Shown piece by piece: positions 28,758 through 38,120 of a DNA stretch of 64,000 nt. The translations under genes were made by a program, and so were the position numbers. How positions within the stretch are numbered: position 1 is the first letter of the stretch; every line of letters begins with the position of its first letter. This DNA is from Deltaproteobacteria bacterium (GTDB lineage Bacteria; Desulfobacterota; Desulfobacteria; Desulfobacterales; Desulfatirhabdiaceae), in assembly GCA_016219185.1 (NCBI GenBank), contig JACRBZ010000030.1, positions 62,001 through 126,000 of the forward strand, given 5' to 3'. The notes under the pieces were generated by a model. That model was given only the letters and a program-made list of their open reading frames with translations. It did no database searches and was not told the DNA's origin.

Positions 28758-31700
28758 TCAGAAACAGGCATCTATCATTTCAAAGAATTGCGGCTTAAGA
28801 AGCCCATCCACCACCGCGGCGCTGTTGGGGCAGATGGCCGCACAGGCCCCGCAGCCCTGGCACGCCGCCGCATTCACGTCAATCCGCTCCAGTTCCGCAT
28901 TCCAGGCCCTGGCATGATAAGGGCAGGCATCGATGCAGACCTGACAGCGGCTGCAGAGGCTATGGCGAACTCTGGCGGTGATCCGGCCGGACGGCAGGCT
29001 CTGCCTGCTCAGAATCAGAAGCGACCTTTGGGCCGCGGCTTCCGCGGATGCAATTGCATCAGGGATGGATTGCGGCGAATTCACGATGCCGCATCCAAAG
29101 AGGCCCGGTTTCATGGCATCCACCGGCCGCCATTTGACATCCGCTTCCTGAAAGAATCCATCTGAATCGCGTTCGGCCTCAAATATATCCGCCAGATTCC
29201 GAGGAAAATCGGGTGCGATGCCTGTGGCCAGAACAATGATATCGGCCTCAATTTCAAGTGATTTGTCGATAATGGGTTCAAAAACAACCACTCTGGCCTG
29301 TGGTTCATCGGTCTCGACCCGGGGTTTGTTGCCCGGGGTATAGGGGATAAACAGGATGCCGGCCTTTCTTGCCCGGGTGTAATAGCTTTCCGAAAAACCG
29401 GTCACCATCATGTCCCGATACAGCACATAGATTTGAAGCCCCGGGTTTTGACTCTTGAGATAAAGGGCCTGTTTGATGGCGGTCGGGCAGCAGATCCGGC
29501 TGCAATAATTCCTGGGATCTTCACGGGACCCCACGCACTGGATCATGACCACGGTCTCTATTTTCTCAGGCTCCACCGCGCCGCTTTGCAGAGATTGTTC
29601 CAGCTCTTTCTGGGTCATGACCGCCGGATGCACGCCATGCCCATAGAGCCGGGTCGGGGCCTCCGTGCCGCCGGTGGCCAGAATCACGGCGCCATGTTCC
29701 AGTTGGACCACGGTGTTATCCCGGGCCGCGATCGCAGAATAAAACCGCCCCGCCTCTCCCCGGGTGCTGACGACAGTCGCTTCGCTGTAAACTTGAATCC
29801 GGGGGTGTTTTTCAGTTTTTTGCCGGATTTCATCCAGAAATGGTTCGACAGCATGGCCTTCCAGGGTCTGGCGAATCCAGTTGAGGTTGCCGCCGAGTTT
29901 TCCGGACCGCTCGATCAGATCCACCGGATATCCATGATCGGCGATGGCAATGGCAGCGCTCATGCCGGCGATGCCGCCGCCGACAACCATTGCCCGCCTG
30001 ACTACGGCTGTTTCAGGGAGGGATTCGGGTTCCGCATATTTCAGCTCGGATATTCCCATGCTCAAAATTCGCATCAGGGCTTGAAAAATCCCCGAGGATT
30101 CCTCGGAATCCGCCAGTCCCGTAAAACGAAAGGCCGGGCTTCGAATCTCCACGATGCGGATGAGGCTGGGGTGTATTCCGGCGGACTTTCCCGCGTCCCG
30201 AACCTGATCCGCGCACGCGGTGCCGGCGGCAATTAAGAGGCGGTTCGGCCGGCGGCTCCTGATTTCCTGAATCAATGCTTCCATTTCCGGTCCTGCGCAG
30301 ATGCGATTGAATACCAGAAGGCTTGTCACCGCCGGATCCTTTTTAAGCCGGTGTTCGATTTCTGCGGCATCCAGGAAAGGCGCAATCATCCCATCGCAGG
30401 AGCAGATCACGATCAGGACCCGGGAAGGTTCGCGGGATACATTCCGGGCTCCGGTTCGAGCCGGGGCGGAAACCAGCGCATTTCCCCCGCCCGCCTTATG
30501 AATCACGCGGGATGCGGCCAGTGCGGCGGCTGAGGCATGCGTCACCGATTCGCGGATATCCTTCAGGCCCGAAAAAGATCCGGCCAGTAAAATGCCCTGT
30601 TTCTGGCTCTGGATCCGGGAAAACGGGGTGGTTTCGGCAAATCCCCAGGCATTTAAGGACAGGCCGTATTTTTCAGCCCACGTCCCCGTATCCGGATGGG
30701 GCCGCTGACCCACGGCCAGCACGATGAGATCATACGCCGACTCGGTATCCGCACCTGAAACCGCGACATACCGGATTCTCAGATCGCCGGAATCCGGGTC
30801 CGGAACCACCGTGTGCGCCCGCCCCCGGATAAAATTTACCTTTCCGGTTGTTTCAGCCATTTCCTTATACCGGTGATAATTTTTGCCGCATGCACGAACA
30901 TCCATGTAATAAATGTCGGTGGTAAGATTTGGCCCCAGTTTTTCATGGGCCAGCAGGGCCTCCTTGATGGAAATCATGCAGCAGATGCTGGAGCAGAAAT
31001 CCGCGCCGGCTTGAAGATCCCGTGAGCCCACGCATTGAATCCACGCAATCCGGGATATGGGCTTTTTGTCTGCGGACCGGATGGGCCGGCCCGCAAAGGG
31101 GCCGGCATTGCCGATCAGGCGCTCGAATTCCAGATTGGTGAGAATGTTGGGATGAACGCCGTACCCCAGCGTGTTTTTGCCGCTGGATGGGTTGAAGAAC
31201 GCGGCGCCTCCTGCCAGCACAATGGCGCTGACTCGGATTCTTTCATCCCTTGCCGACATGAACTCCGAAAAGCGCTTTTCCACCATCGGCATCAACGCAT
31301 CGATTTCAAAGGGCTTGATCAGGTATTCCAGGGCGCCTGTTTTCATGGCTTCGATAGCGGTTTCCACCGTGGCATACGCCGTCATCATGACGACATTTAC
31401 ATCCGGGGCGATTTCTTTGGCTTTTTTAAGTACTTCCACGCCATCCATGCCCGGCATCTTGATGTCCAGCAGCATGAGCTGAAATGGCGACTCCCTCAGC
31501 CGGTTCAGGGCTTCCTGACCCGATTCGGCCATGTCCGCATCATAGCCTTCTTCCATCAGTAATTCCCGGATGGAATCCCGGACAATCAGTTCATCGTCCA
31601 CAACCAGGACGTGAAACAATTTTCGCTCCATTTCCCGAAGGTAAACAGCGCCGGTCGGGCATGCCGCGGCGCAGGCCCCGCAACGGGTGCAGGCCGAGAA

Positions 31701-32183
31701 ATCAATCCGGTAAGAGTTTAACGCCCTGTAGGGAGCCGCCGGATAAATGGCTTTTCGCTTTGAAAGCCCTGAATTGAACGCATCCGGAACTTCCACGGGA
31801 CAAGCCTGCATGCAGGCCCCGCATCCGATGCACTTGAGCCAGTCCACCCCTGCCGGTTTTTTTCGAAGCGACACCTCGTAACCGCCGGCCTCGCCTGCCA
31901 CGGTCATGACTTCCGTGGACAGACGGATATCGATATTTTCATGAACAAGATCCTTGCGCAGGCAATGCTGAGACCCCGATTCCCGGTCCAGAAGCGGCAG
32001 CATCCGGCACATGCCGCAATGATTGGTGGGAAATTGATGATCGAGCTGGGACACGATGCCTCCCAGATACGGCGCCTGCTCAACGAGCGTGACGCCGTAT
32101 CCGGTTTCCGCCAGATCCAGAGCCGCCCGCATGCCACTGATGCCGCCTCCGACAATCAAGGCGCAACCTGCTTTTCGATTCAT
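28758..32183 (-). CDS. hdrA: Double HdrA-like flavoprotein with an internal receiver domain
   Basis: 1141 residues from the ATG at 32183, chosen for the AAGGAG 8-13 bases upstream. Order: FAD-binding GGGISG near residue 13 with the HdrA Cys region (HCGMCRM..CL); two 4Fe-4S motifs (CIGCGACMQACP, CTRCGACAAACP, about 118-176); a complete response-regulator receiver (about 189-305) with acidic pair D196/D197, phosphoacceptor D240 (LLDIKMPGMDG) and K290 (LIKPFE); the rest of HdrA including QCVGSRD..CCM; then a second HdrA unit (GGGIAGMSAAIAIADHG, QCVGSRE..CC) ending in two more 4Fe-4S motifs. It is probably the bifurcating flavin subunit, with the receiver as a possible phosphorylation-controlled switch. 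Confidence 0.9.
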   Translation of the reverse strand: MNRKAGCALIVGGGISGMRAALDLAETGYGVTLVEQAPYLGGIVSQLDHQFPTNHCGMCRMLPLLDRESGSQHCLRKDLVHENIDIRLSTEVMTVAGEAGGYEVSLRKKPAGVDWLKCIGCGACMQACPVEVPDAFNSGLSKRKAIYPAAPYRALNSYRIDFSACTRCGACAAACPTGAVYLREMERKLFHVLVVDDELIVRDSIRELLMEEGYDADMAESGQEALNRLRESPFQLMLLDIKMPGMDGVEVLKKAKEIAPDVNVVMMTAYATVETAIEAMKTGALEYLIKPFEIDALMPMVEKRFSEFMSARDERIRVSAIVLAGGAAFFNPSSGKNTLGYGVHPNILTNLEFERLIGNAGPFAGRPIRSADKKPISRIAWIQCVGSRDLQAGADFCSSICCMISIKEALLAHEKLGPNLTTDIYYMDVRACGKNYHRYKEMAETTGKVNFIRGRAHTVVPDPDSGDLRIRYVAVSGADTESAYDLIVLAVGQRPHPDTGTWAEKYGLSLNAWGFAETTPFSRIQSQKQGILLAGSFSGLKDIRESVTHASAAALAASRVIHKAGGGNALVSAPARTGARNVSREPSRVLIVICSCDGMIAPFLDAAEIEHRLKKDPAVTSLLVFNRICAGPEMEALIQEIRSRRPNRLLIAAGTACADQVRDAGKSAGIHPSLIRIVEIRSPAFRFTGLADSEESSGIFQALMRILSMGISELKYAEPESLPETAVVRRAMVVGGGIAGMSAAIAIADHGYPVDLIERSGKLGGNLNWIRQTLEGHAVEPFLDEIRQKTEKHPRIQVYSEATVVSTRGEAGRFYSAIAARDNTVVQLEHGAVILATGGTEAPTRLYGHGVHPAVMTQKELEQSLQSGAVEPEKIETVVMIQCVGSREDPRNYCSRICCPTAIKQALYLKSQNPGLQIYVLYRDMMVTGFSESYYTRARKAGILFIPYTPGNKPRVETDEPQARVVVFEPIIDKSLEIEADIIVLATGIAPDFPRNLADIFEAERDSDGFFQEADVKWRPVDAMKPGLFGCGIVNSPQSIPDAIASAEAAAQRSLLILSRQSLPSGRITARVRHSLCSRCQVCIDACPYHARAWNAELERIDVNAAACQGCGACAAICPNSAAVVDGLLKPQFFEMIDACF

Positions 32184-32193
32184 TTGCCTCTCC

Positions 32194-33342
32194 TTATTCA
32201 GACAAACCCACCACTTCAAGAAATTCATGTTCCCGGAACACGGTCATCGGCGGCGGCGCATCCGGGTCCAGGCCTGCCGCGTAATCAAAAGCGCGCTGGG
32301 TCCGGATGGCTGTCGCGCGGAACAGTTCCGTCAGGGGGATTTCACTGGGGCAGGCATTGGAACACTGGCCGCATCCCACGCAGGCCGTGCTCATGTGCAC
32401 CAGACGGGTCAGATGGTAAAATACCGTATCCGTCGGCATCTTGATCTGCCCTTTACGGTGTGCCCACTGAAGATACTGAAAGGGTTCATGATCAAATACA
32501 TCGGTGGTGAACACGCATTCCCGGCAATAACACACCGGACAGGCGACCCGGCAGTTATAGCAGTTGACGCAGCCCGCCAGATAGGCCGTCAATTTCTCGA
32601 GGGTGTTTGTTGCCTCCCGGGTCCGGTCAAACAGGCTGTCTCTTGCATGAAACCGCGTTGAAACCAGTGCCTCGATAACTTCTGTCCGCGAAGCGGGAAC
32701 AGAAGTTTCATCAAGGCCCAATCGCGCGAGCATTTCTTCGCCTTTCGGGCTCTGACCCAGAACCAGAAAATGATCCAGGGGCGAGATCCCCAAAAACCCG
32801 ATGGCGATATCGGCACCGGTTGGGATCGGGTGTTCGCAGGCCTTGCAGGCGGTTGTCAGGTCAATGCCTTCCGTAATGGATGGCGATCCGGATAGCGCGC
32901 CAAAAAAAAATTTCAGGGTGGATTCATCCGGACCATCCGATGCAAAGCGCCGGTAATCCGAATTGCGATAGGCGCCCTGACAGTCCAGCCCGATAATCAG
33001 GATTTCATCCCTTGACCCTTGTTTGAGTTTAATCAGCTCGATAAAGGCCCTGATTTCGCAGGGCCGAAGCACAACCGCTATTTTTTGGCCCAAAAATTTC
33101 CGGCTCAACCTCGAAACCATCCGGGCGGCGTTGAGAAAAAAAGCCGGTGCCAGGGGATCGATTTCGCTCAAACACTTCGGGTCACTGATCAGAGACGGCA
33201 TCACCACGGATTGAAATGGAAGCCGTCGAGGTGCCAGAATCGCACCGATGTCTTCCAGCTCCAGAATGGATTGAAAAAAGTTTCTGAGCGCACCCAGGAT
33301 ATCCTGCTCAGCAACTTCAAGTTTTCGAGGGGTTGGCATCAT
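32194..33342 (-). CDS. FrhB/FdhB-like iron-sulfur flavoprotein subunit
   Basis: 382 residues. The N-terminal part (LRPCEIRAFIELIKL, IIGLDCQGAY, CKACEHPIP) follows the FrhB/FdhB family, whose members hold FAD and Fe-S and mediate electron entry from F420H2, formate dehydrogenase or NADH. The C-terminal half adds 4Fe-4S-type Cys clusters (CVNCYNCRVACPVCYCREC and CVGCGQCSNACPSE). Its place between MvhD and the double HdrA suggests it feeds or drains electrons for the Hdr complex. The donor is not identified here. Confidence 0.82.
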   Translation of the reverse strand: MMPTPRKLEVAEQDILGALRNFFQSILELEDIGAILAPRRLPFQSVVMPSLISDPKCLSEIDPLAPAFFLNAARMVSRLSRKFLGQKIAVVLRPCEIRAFIELIKLKQGSRDEILIIGLDCQGAYRNSDYRRFASDGPDESTLKFFFGALSGSPSITEGIDLTTACKACEHPIPTGADIAIGFLGISPLDHFLVLGQSPKGEEMLARLGLDETSVPASRTEVIEALVSTRFHARDSLFDRTREATNTLEKLTAYLAGCVNCYNCRVACPVCYCRECVFTTDVFDHEPFQYLQWAHRKGQIKMPTDTVFYHLTRLVHMSTACVGCGQCSNACPSEIPLTELFRATAIRTQRAFDYAAGLDPDAPPPMTVFREHEFLEVVGLSE

Positions 33343-33414
33343 ATTTCCTCCATTGTTTCAATAAACAGGTATGACCATACTGTTCCGGCTGTCCCCAGGC
33401 ATGAAAAGAGAGCC

Positions 33415-33435
33415 TCTCCCTTTGAAAAAGGGGGA
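33415..33435. repeat. Intergenic CCCTTT/AAAGGG-type repeat, copy 2
   Basis: TCTCCCTTTGAAAAAGGGGG lies in the 120-bp gap between the mvhD and FrhB-like genes and can form a hairpin within the operon transcript, perhaps tuning expression of downstream genes. Confidence 0.5.
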
Positions 33436-33462
33436 AAGCGATATTCACGGTAAAAATGCGTT

Positions 33463-33882
33463 TCAAGCAGCCATGCGGCCGGCCTTGGAAGGGCCTATTG
33501 CCTGAATCTGCGCGGTCATTTTTTGCATGACTTCGGCGAACTGAATGCCGTCGCTGGCGCCAATCCATGTCAGCCGCAGTCTCTCCGTCTCAAAACCAAA
33601 CTGGGGAAGGATTTCCTTCAGGAGCTTTATTCGCCTTCTGGCCTTGAAATTGCCATTGATGTAGTGACAATCCCCGGGATGACATCCGCTGACCAACACC
33701 GCGTCCGCTCCTTCCAGAAGGGCTTTTAAAACATACTGGGGATCCACCATCCCCGTACACATCACGCGAATCAATCGAACGGATTTGGGGTACGACAGCC
33801 GCGAGGTCCCGGCCAGATCCGCCGCCGTATAGGTGCACCAGTTACAGACAAAGGCCACGATGGCAGGTTCAAACGCTTCCAT
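33463..33882 (-). CDS. mvhD: MvhD-like iron-sulfur subunit of the Hdr cluster
   Basis: 139 residues from the ATG at 33882 (AAGGAG upstream). Cysteines CNWCTY, VMCTGMVD and SGCHPGDCHYINGN match MvhD. In methanogens MvhD links the hydrogenase to HdrA; here no hydrogenase genes are adjacent, so it may accept electrons from the hydrogenase encoded at 8.9-11.3 kb, or from the FrhB-like protein. It differs clearly from the paralogue at 8474-8869. Confidence 0.9.
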   Translation of the reverse strand: MEAFEPAIVAFVCNWCTYTAADLAGTSRLSYPKSVRLIRVMCTGMVDPQYVLKALLEGADAVLVSGCHPGDCHYINGNFKARRRIKLLKEILPQFGFETERLRLTWIGASDGIQFAEVMQKMTAQIQAIGPSKAGRMAA

Positions 33883-33915
33883 GTTTTTCTCCTTTTTTCT
33901 CGACAAACAAATTTG

Positions 33916-36900
33916 TTACTTCCGCTCCACCAGGCTGCAAATCGCATCCATCATCCCTTCAAATTCGGCGAACACATGCTCTTTTCTGAAATGCCGGACC
34001 TGGGCCGCGCCGCTGGGGCAGGCTCCGGAGCAACTGCCGCATCCCTTGCAGATGGCCTCGTTAACGACCGATATGCTCCGGCGATCATCAAATTCGATGG
34101 CGGAATAAGGGCAAAGCGGAATGCAGAGCTGACACCCCGCGCAAATGTCCGGATCGATCCAGGAAATGACGGACTGAACCGTCACCCGGCCCCTGGATGC
34201 CAGGGAGAGCGCTTTGGCCGCGGCCCCGGATGCCTGGGCAACGGTGTCCGGGATATCCTTGGGAGACTGGCAGGCCCCGGCAATAAAGACGCCTTCGGTT
34301 GCCGTGTTGAGCGGCCCCAGCTTGGGATGTTCTTCCAGGAAGAATCCATCGGCCCCCAGATTGACACCGAAAATCCGGCCAACGGACAGGGCATCCTTTC
34401 GCGCTTCGATGGCCGAGCACAGAACGACCATATCCACCGGAATCCGGATGCATTTACCCAGAAGGGTGTCCTCGGCAATGGCGATCAGCTTGCCTTTTTC
34501 CGCCGGGCTGATCGCCCGATCGGAAATTTCGGCAACCTTGCCGCGAATAAAATGCGTTCCTTCCTCCTGACATCTGCGGTAAAACTCTTCATACCCCTCG
34601 CCAAAACAGCGCATATCGATGTAAAAATCATAAACCTGGGTGTGGTGACCGACTTTTTCCTTGATCAGATGCGTGTATTTCAGGGCCGCCATGCAGCAGA
34701 CCCGGGAGCAGTATTCATGGCAGTTGACATCCCGGCTGCCGATGCAATGCAAAATGGCGACGCTCTCCGGGGGTTTTGTAAATGCTCCGACGGCATTTCG
34801 CATCAGGATCTTGCCGCCCGTGGGCCCCGTGGCATTGCTGATCCGCTCAAACTCCAAGCTCGTAAACACATTGGGATGCGTGCCGTATCCGAACTGGGAA
34901 AGGGGCGACGGGTCCATCAGGTCAAAGCCGGTTGCCAGAATCACGGACCCCACCTGAACTTCCAGGGAGGCTTCGGTCATGGTATGGTCAATGGCTTTTG
35001 CCGCGCAGGTCCGGACGCATTCCATGCACTCGCAGCATCCGCCGCAGTTCTGGCACCGCTCGGTTTCGCCGTGGGCCTCATTTTCGGATAATCCGGCGGA
35101 GACTTCCTCAAAGCATTCGGCGCGGCCCTCAGGCTCCCGGCAGGACAATCCGGCGCGCGCGACAGGCGTGCAATCACTCGGGATTTTTTTCCAGTTCTGT
35201 CCGGAATAGGGGACATCCGACTGCAGACTATCAAGGGAGAGCCCCTGAAGAAAAAGATCCATGGCCTCGGCTGCCCGATGCCCGGCCGCCACGGCATCCA
35301 CCACGGTTGCAGGCCCGCTGACCGCATCGCCTCCGGCAAATACGTGCGGGATGGAAGTCTGTAAGGTACGGGGATTTGCGATAATGGTGTTCTTCGGCGA
35401 ACATTCCAGGGGGCATGATTCCTCGGCCCAGGAGGAATCAACGCTCTGGCCGATGGCCGGGATGATCCAGTCGCAGGGAACGACAAATTCCGAATCCTTT
35501 ATGATTTCAGGCCTTCGCCTGCCGCCGGAATCCGGCTCGCCAAGGCGCGTCGCCACGCATTCCAGTCCGGAAACCCGGCCATTCGGGGCCTGAACCACCC
35601 TGACCGGCACGGTCAGAAATTGAAACGCGATGTTCTCCTCCCTAGCCTCGTGGATTTCATCGGCGTAAGCCGGCATTTCCTGCTCCGTGCGGCGGTAAAC
35701 CAGGGTCACGCAACTTGCGCCCAGGCGCCGGGCCACCCGTGCCGCATCCATGGCGACATTGCCGCCGCCGATGACAGCCACCTGCTTTCCATTAAGATCG
35801 AAAGTGATTCCGGATTGCTGATTCACTTCCCGAAGAAAATTAATGGCATCCAGCACCCCTGGGGTCCCTGCTTCTCCGGGTATGCCGATTTTAAGACATT
35901 CCTGAGCCCCGATGCCCATGAAAACGGCGCCGGACCCTTCCTGTTCCAGATCTTTCAGGGTGATGTCCGGCCCGAAACGGACATTGCACCGGGCCGTGAC
36001 CCCCATGCGAAGAATATAATCGATCTCGGCATCCAGCACTGTTTGCGGCAGTCGATAATCGGGAATGCCATATCGCAGCATGCCGCCCAGCTTGGGCTGT
36101 GCTTCCAGAATATGAACGCCGTAGCCTTTTTGCCTCAGATCATAGGCAACCGTCAGTCCTGCCGGACCCGAGCCGATCACCGCAATTTTTTTATCTTTTT
36201 CTTCAATCAGCGGGATGTCGAGCGTTTTAAAATCCACCTGATCCGCTGCAAAGCGCTTTAAATCCCGGATGGCGACGGACGAATCCACTTCGGCCCGCCG
36301 GCATTTCAGCTCGCAGGGATGCGGGCAGACCCGCCCCAGGACCCCGGGAAGGGGAATCCGCTCCATGATAAGCTGCACCGCTTCCTTGTACTTTTTCTGT
36401 TTGATGAGCTGGATATAACCCTGAACATTGGCATGTGCGGGACACGCGCCCACGCAGGGAGCCCGGTCGTTTTTATCGATGCAGAAGGTGATGGGAACCG
36501 CCTGTGGAAACGCCCGAAAAACGGCTTTCCGGTTCCCCAGACCTTCATCCCACTCGCTGGGCAGAATCACCGGACAAACGGCGGCGCACTCCCCACAGCC
36601 CGTACAGATGCCTTCTTTGACATATCGCGGCAGCCGCCGGATTTTGGCCGTATAATTGCCGATATAGCCGGACAACTCCGTCACCTCGCTGTACGACAGG
36701 AGCTTGATATTGGGATGCTGCGCCACATCCACCATTTTGGGCGTGCCGATGCAGGCCGCGCAGTCCAGAGTCGGAAATGTCTTGTCGAACTGAAGCATGT
36801 GGCCGCCGATGGTGCTGGATTTTTCCACAAGATAGACCTTGTGATCAGCGGCCGCGATGTCCAGCGCCGCCTGCATGCCGGCAATGCCGGCCCCAACGAC

Positions 36901-37335
36901 CAGCACATCCGGATGCACCGGAACTTCCCGGGTCTCCAGACCGTGATGAAAAACGACCCGGCTGATGGCCGCGGCTGCCAGAGACTTGGCTTTCTGGGTG
37001 GCCTCATCTTCATCCAGCGTTACCCAGGATACCTGTTCCCGGACCGAAGCCATCTGAAACAGATAGGGATTCAGGCCCGCCCGCCGGCAGGCGGACTGAA
37101 ACGTTTTTTCATGAAGCCGGGGAGAGCAGGACGCCACAACCACCCGGTTCAGACCAAAGTCACGAATGTCTTTTTCGATCATGGCCTGGCCCGGGTCCGA
37201 ACACATGAAGCGATAGTCCCTGGCCACTGCCACATGCCGGAGCTTTCTGGCAAAATCAGCGACTTCGGTAACCCGGACCTTGCCGGCGATATTGATGCCG
37301 CAGTGACAGATATAAAATCCGATTCGAATGGTCAT
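33916..37335 (-). CDS. hdrA: HdrA-like flavoprotein with inserted GltD-like NAD(P)H domain
   Basis: 1139 residues. Residues 1-290 are HdrA-like: N-terminal CHCG region, FAD-binding VGAGIAGMQAALD (about 147-159), DCAAC, and a 4Fe-4S CTGCGECAAVCP. About 290-705 is an inserted GltD unit with CVGACPAH, CPHPCELKC, FAD motif GSGPAG (388-393) and NAD(P) motif GGGNVAMD (523-530). After about 760 the HdrA sequence resumes (CQNCGGCCECMEC, HCIGSRD..CCM) and ends in two 4Fe-4S motifs (CAGCQLCIPLCP, CKGCGSCSGACP). This would allow NAD(P)H chemistry within an HdrA scaffold. It overlaps the receiver gene by ATGA. Confidence 0.9.
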   Translation of the reverse strand: MTIRIGFYICHCGINIAGKVRVTEVADFARKLRHVAVARDYRFMCSDPGQAMIEKDIRDFGLNRVVVASCSPRLHEKTFQSACRRAGLNPYLFQMASVREQVSWVTLDEDEATQKAKSLAAAAISRVVFHHGLETREVPVHPDVLVVGAGIAGMQAALDIAAADHKVYLVEKSSTIGGHMLQFDKTFPTLDCAACIGTPKMVDVAQHPNIKLLSYSEVTELSGYIGNYTAKIRRLPRYVKEGICTGCGECAAVCPVILPSEWDEGLGNRKAVFRAFPQAVPITFCIDKNDRAPCVGACPAHANVQGYIQLIKQKKYKEAVQLIMERIPLPGVLGRVCPHPCELKCRRAEVDSSVAIRDLKRFAADQVDFKTLDIPLIEEKDKKIAVIGSGPAGLTVAYDLRQKGYGVHILEAQPKLGGMLRYGIPDYRLPQTVLDAEIDYILRMGVTARCNVRFGPDITLKDLEQEGSGAVFMGIGAQECLKIGIPGEAGTPGVLDAINFLREVNQQSGITFDLNGKQVAVIGGGNVAMDAARVARRLGASCVTLVYRRTEQEMPAYADEIHEAREENIAFQFLTVPVRVVQAPNGRVSGLECVATRLGEPDSGGRRRPEIIKDSEFVVPCDWIIPAIGQSVDSSWAEESCPLECSPKNTIIANPRTLQTSIPHVFAGGDAVSGPATVVDAVAAGHRAAEAMDLFLQGLSLDSLQSDVPYSGQNWKKIPSDCTPVARAGLSCREPEGRAECFEEVSAGLSENEAHGETERCQNCGGCCECMECVRTCAAKAIDHTMTEASLEVQVGSVILATGFDLMDPSPLSQFGYGTHPNVFTSLEFERISNATGPTGGKILMRNAVGAFTKPPESVAILHCIGSRDVNCHEYCSRVCCMAALKYTHLIKEKVGHHTQVYDFYIDMRCFGEGYEEFYRRCQEEGTHFIRGKVAEISDRAISPAEKGKLIAIAEDTLLGKCIRIPVDMVVLCSAIEARKDALSVGRIFGVNLGADGFFLEEHPKLGPLNTATEGVFIAGACQSPKDIPDTVAQASGAAAKALSLASRGRVTVQSVISWIDPDICAGCQLCIPLCPYSAIEFDDRRSISVVNEAICKGCGSCSGACPSGAAQVRHFRKEHVFAEFEGMMDAICSLVERK

Positions 37336-37751
37336 GGGGTTTCCTTTTTAGCAAGCAGTCCGCGAACCGTGTTAACCAGATCTTCCGCTTCAGGAGGGTT
37401 TTCCAGATAGGCGTCCGGATAGGGGATGCCGTGAACCTGCGCTCCTTGAAATTTCTGATAGTGAAAGAAGGTCTTCTGGTCGATTCCGGAGAGCATGATG
37501 ACCGGAATGTGCTTGAGGCATTCGTCGTGCCTGAAGCAATCGTAGAGGAAGAGGGCTTCTTCATCCGGCATGATGACATTTAAAATGATGATGTCCGGAG
37601 ATTTCTCTTTTGCGGATAAAAGCCCTTCCGATCCCTTGCCGACCCCGGTCACTTCAAATCCGGCGGTCTTCAGAACATTGATCAGAAAAAACCGCATATT
37701 GTCATCTTCGTCAATCACCAGAACATGTGGCTGAGCAGGTTGTGTTTTCAC
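37332..37751 (-). CDS. Degenerate single-domain response regulator
   Basis: 139 residues with the receiver fold pattern (HVLVIDEDDNMR, IPVIMLSG). The phosphoacceptor position reads IIILNVIMP, so the Asp is Asn58, and the usual KPF lysine aligns with Asn118 (YLENPP). The acidic pair is kept. It should therefore be unable to accept phosphate in the standard way and may act as a constitutive or protein-binding module. It is the first gene of the Hdr run, coupled by ATGA to the HdrA/GltD fusion. Confidence 0.85.
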   Translation of the reverse strand: MKTQPAQPHVLVIDEDDNMRFFLINVLKTAGFEVTGVGKGSEGLLSAKEKSPDIIILNVIMPDEEALFLYDCFRHDECLKHIPVIMLSGIDQKTFFHYQKFQGAQVHGIPYPDAYLENPPEAEDLVNTVRGLLAKKETP

Positions 37752-37902
37752 AATGGCTCCCGATGAAAAAATTGGGCCAACAAGGTAATTGCTTAGGTGA
37801 ACAGGTTGAAAGCGAAGTTGAAAGGTTGCCGTCTGAAAAATATCTGCCCGGATTGACTGTCGTACCGGGGTTTGATCATCGTTTCGGTTACTGTATACAC
37901 AA

Positions 37903-37928
37903 TTCCCCTTTGGAAAAAGGGGGTAGGG
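37903..37928. repeat. Intergenic CCCCTTT/AAAGGGGG-type repeat, copy 3
   Basis: TTCCCCTTTGGAAAAAGGGG in the leader between the sigma-54 promoter and the first gene of the Hdr run; it can form a hairpin in the leader RNA. Confidence 0.55.
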
Positions 37929-37973
37929 CGGGCTGATGATTCAGCTTCATTTTTTTGAGCTGTTTCTATCACA

Positions 37974-37989
37974 AGCACGATGCGTGCCA
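37974..37989 (-). promoter_or_regulatory. Sigma-54 (-24/-12) promoter of the Hdr cluster
   Basis: On the minus strand TGGCACG, four bases, GTGCT: GG (37988-37987) and GC (37976-37975) are exactly 10 bases apart, with one mismatch in the -12 box (GTGC for TTGC). Predicted start near 37963, leaving a leader of about 210 bases to the receiver gene. A palindrome 145 bp upstream and a sigma-54 activator gene next to it support the call. Confidence 0.7.
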
Positions 37990-38120
37990 TTTATGACGCC
38001 GAAGCACGACGCGGGAATTAACAACAAATTATCTATAATAATATTAAAGTGTTGTAATTTTATTACTGAAACGCTCTCTCCATTCTTCAGGAGGGAAACG
38101 GGGTCCAGGTCCAAAGCGGA

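Noticed and set aside
33913..37410. Long + strand ORFs (392 and 363 codons) opposite the HdrA/GltD gene
   Set aside because: Composition is that of an antisense frame, and the minus-strand protein carries all cofactor motifs.
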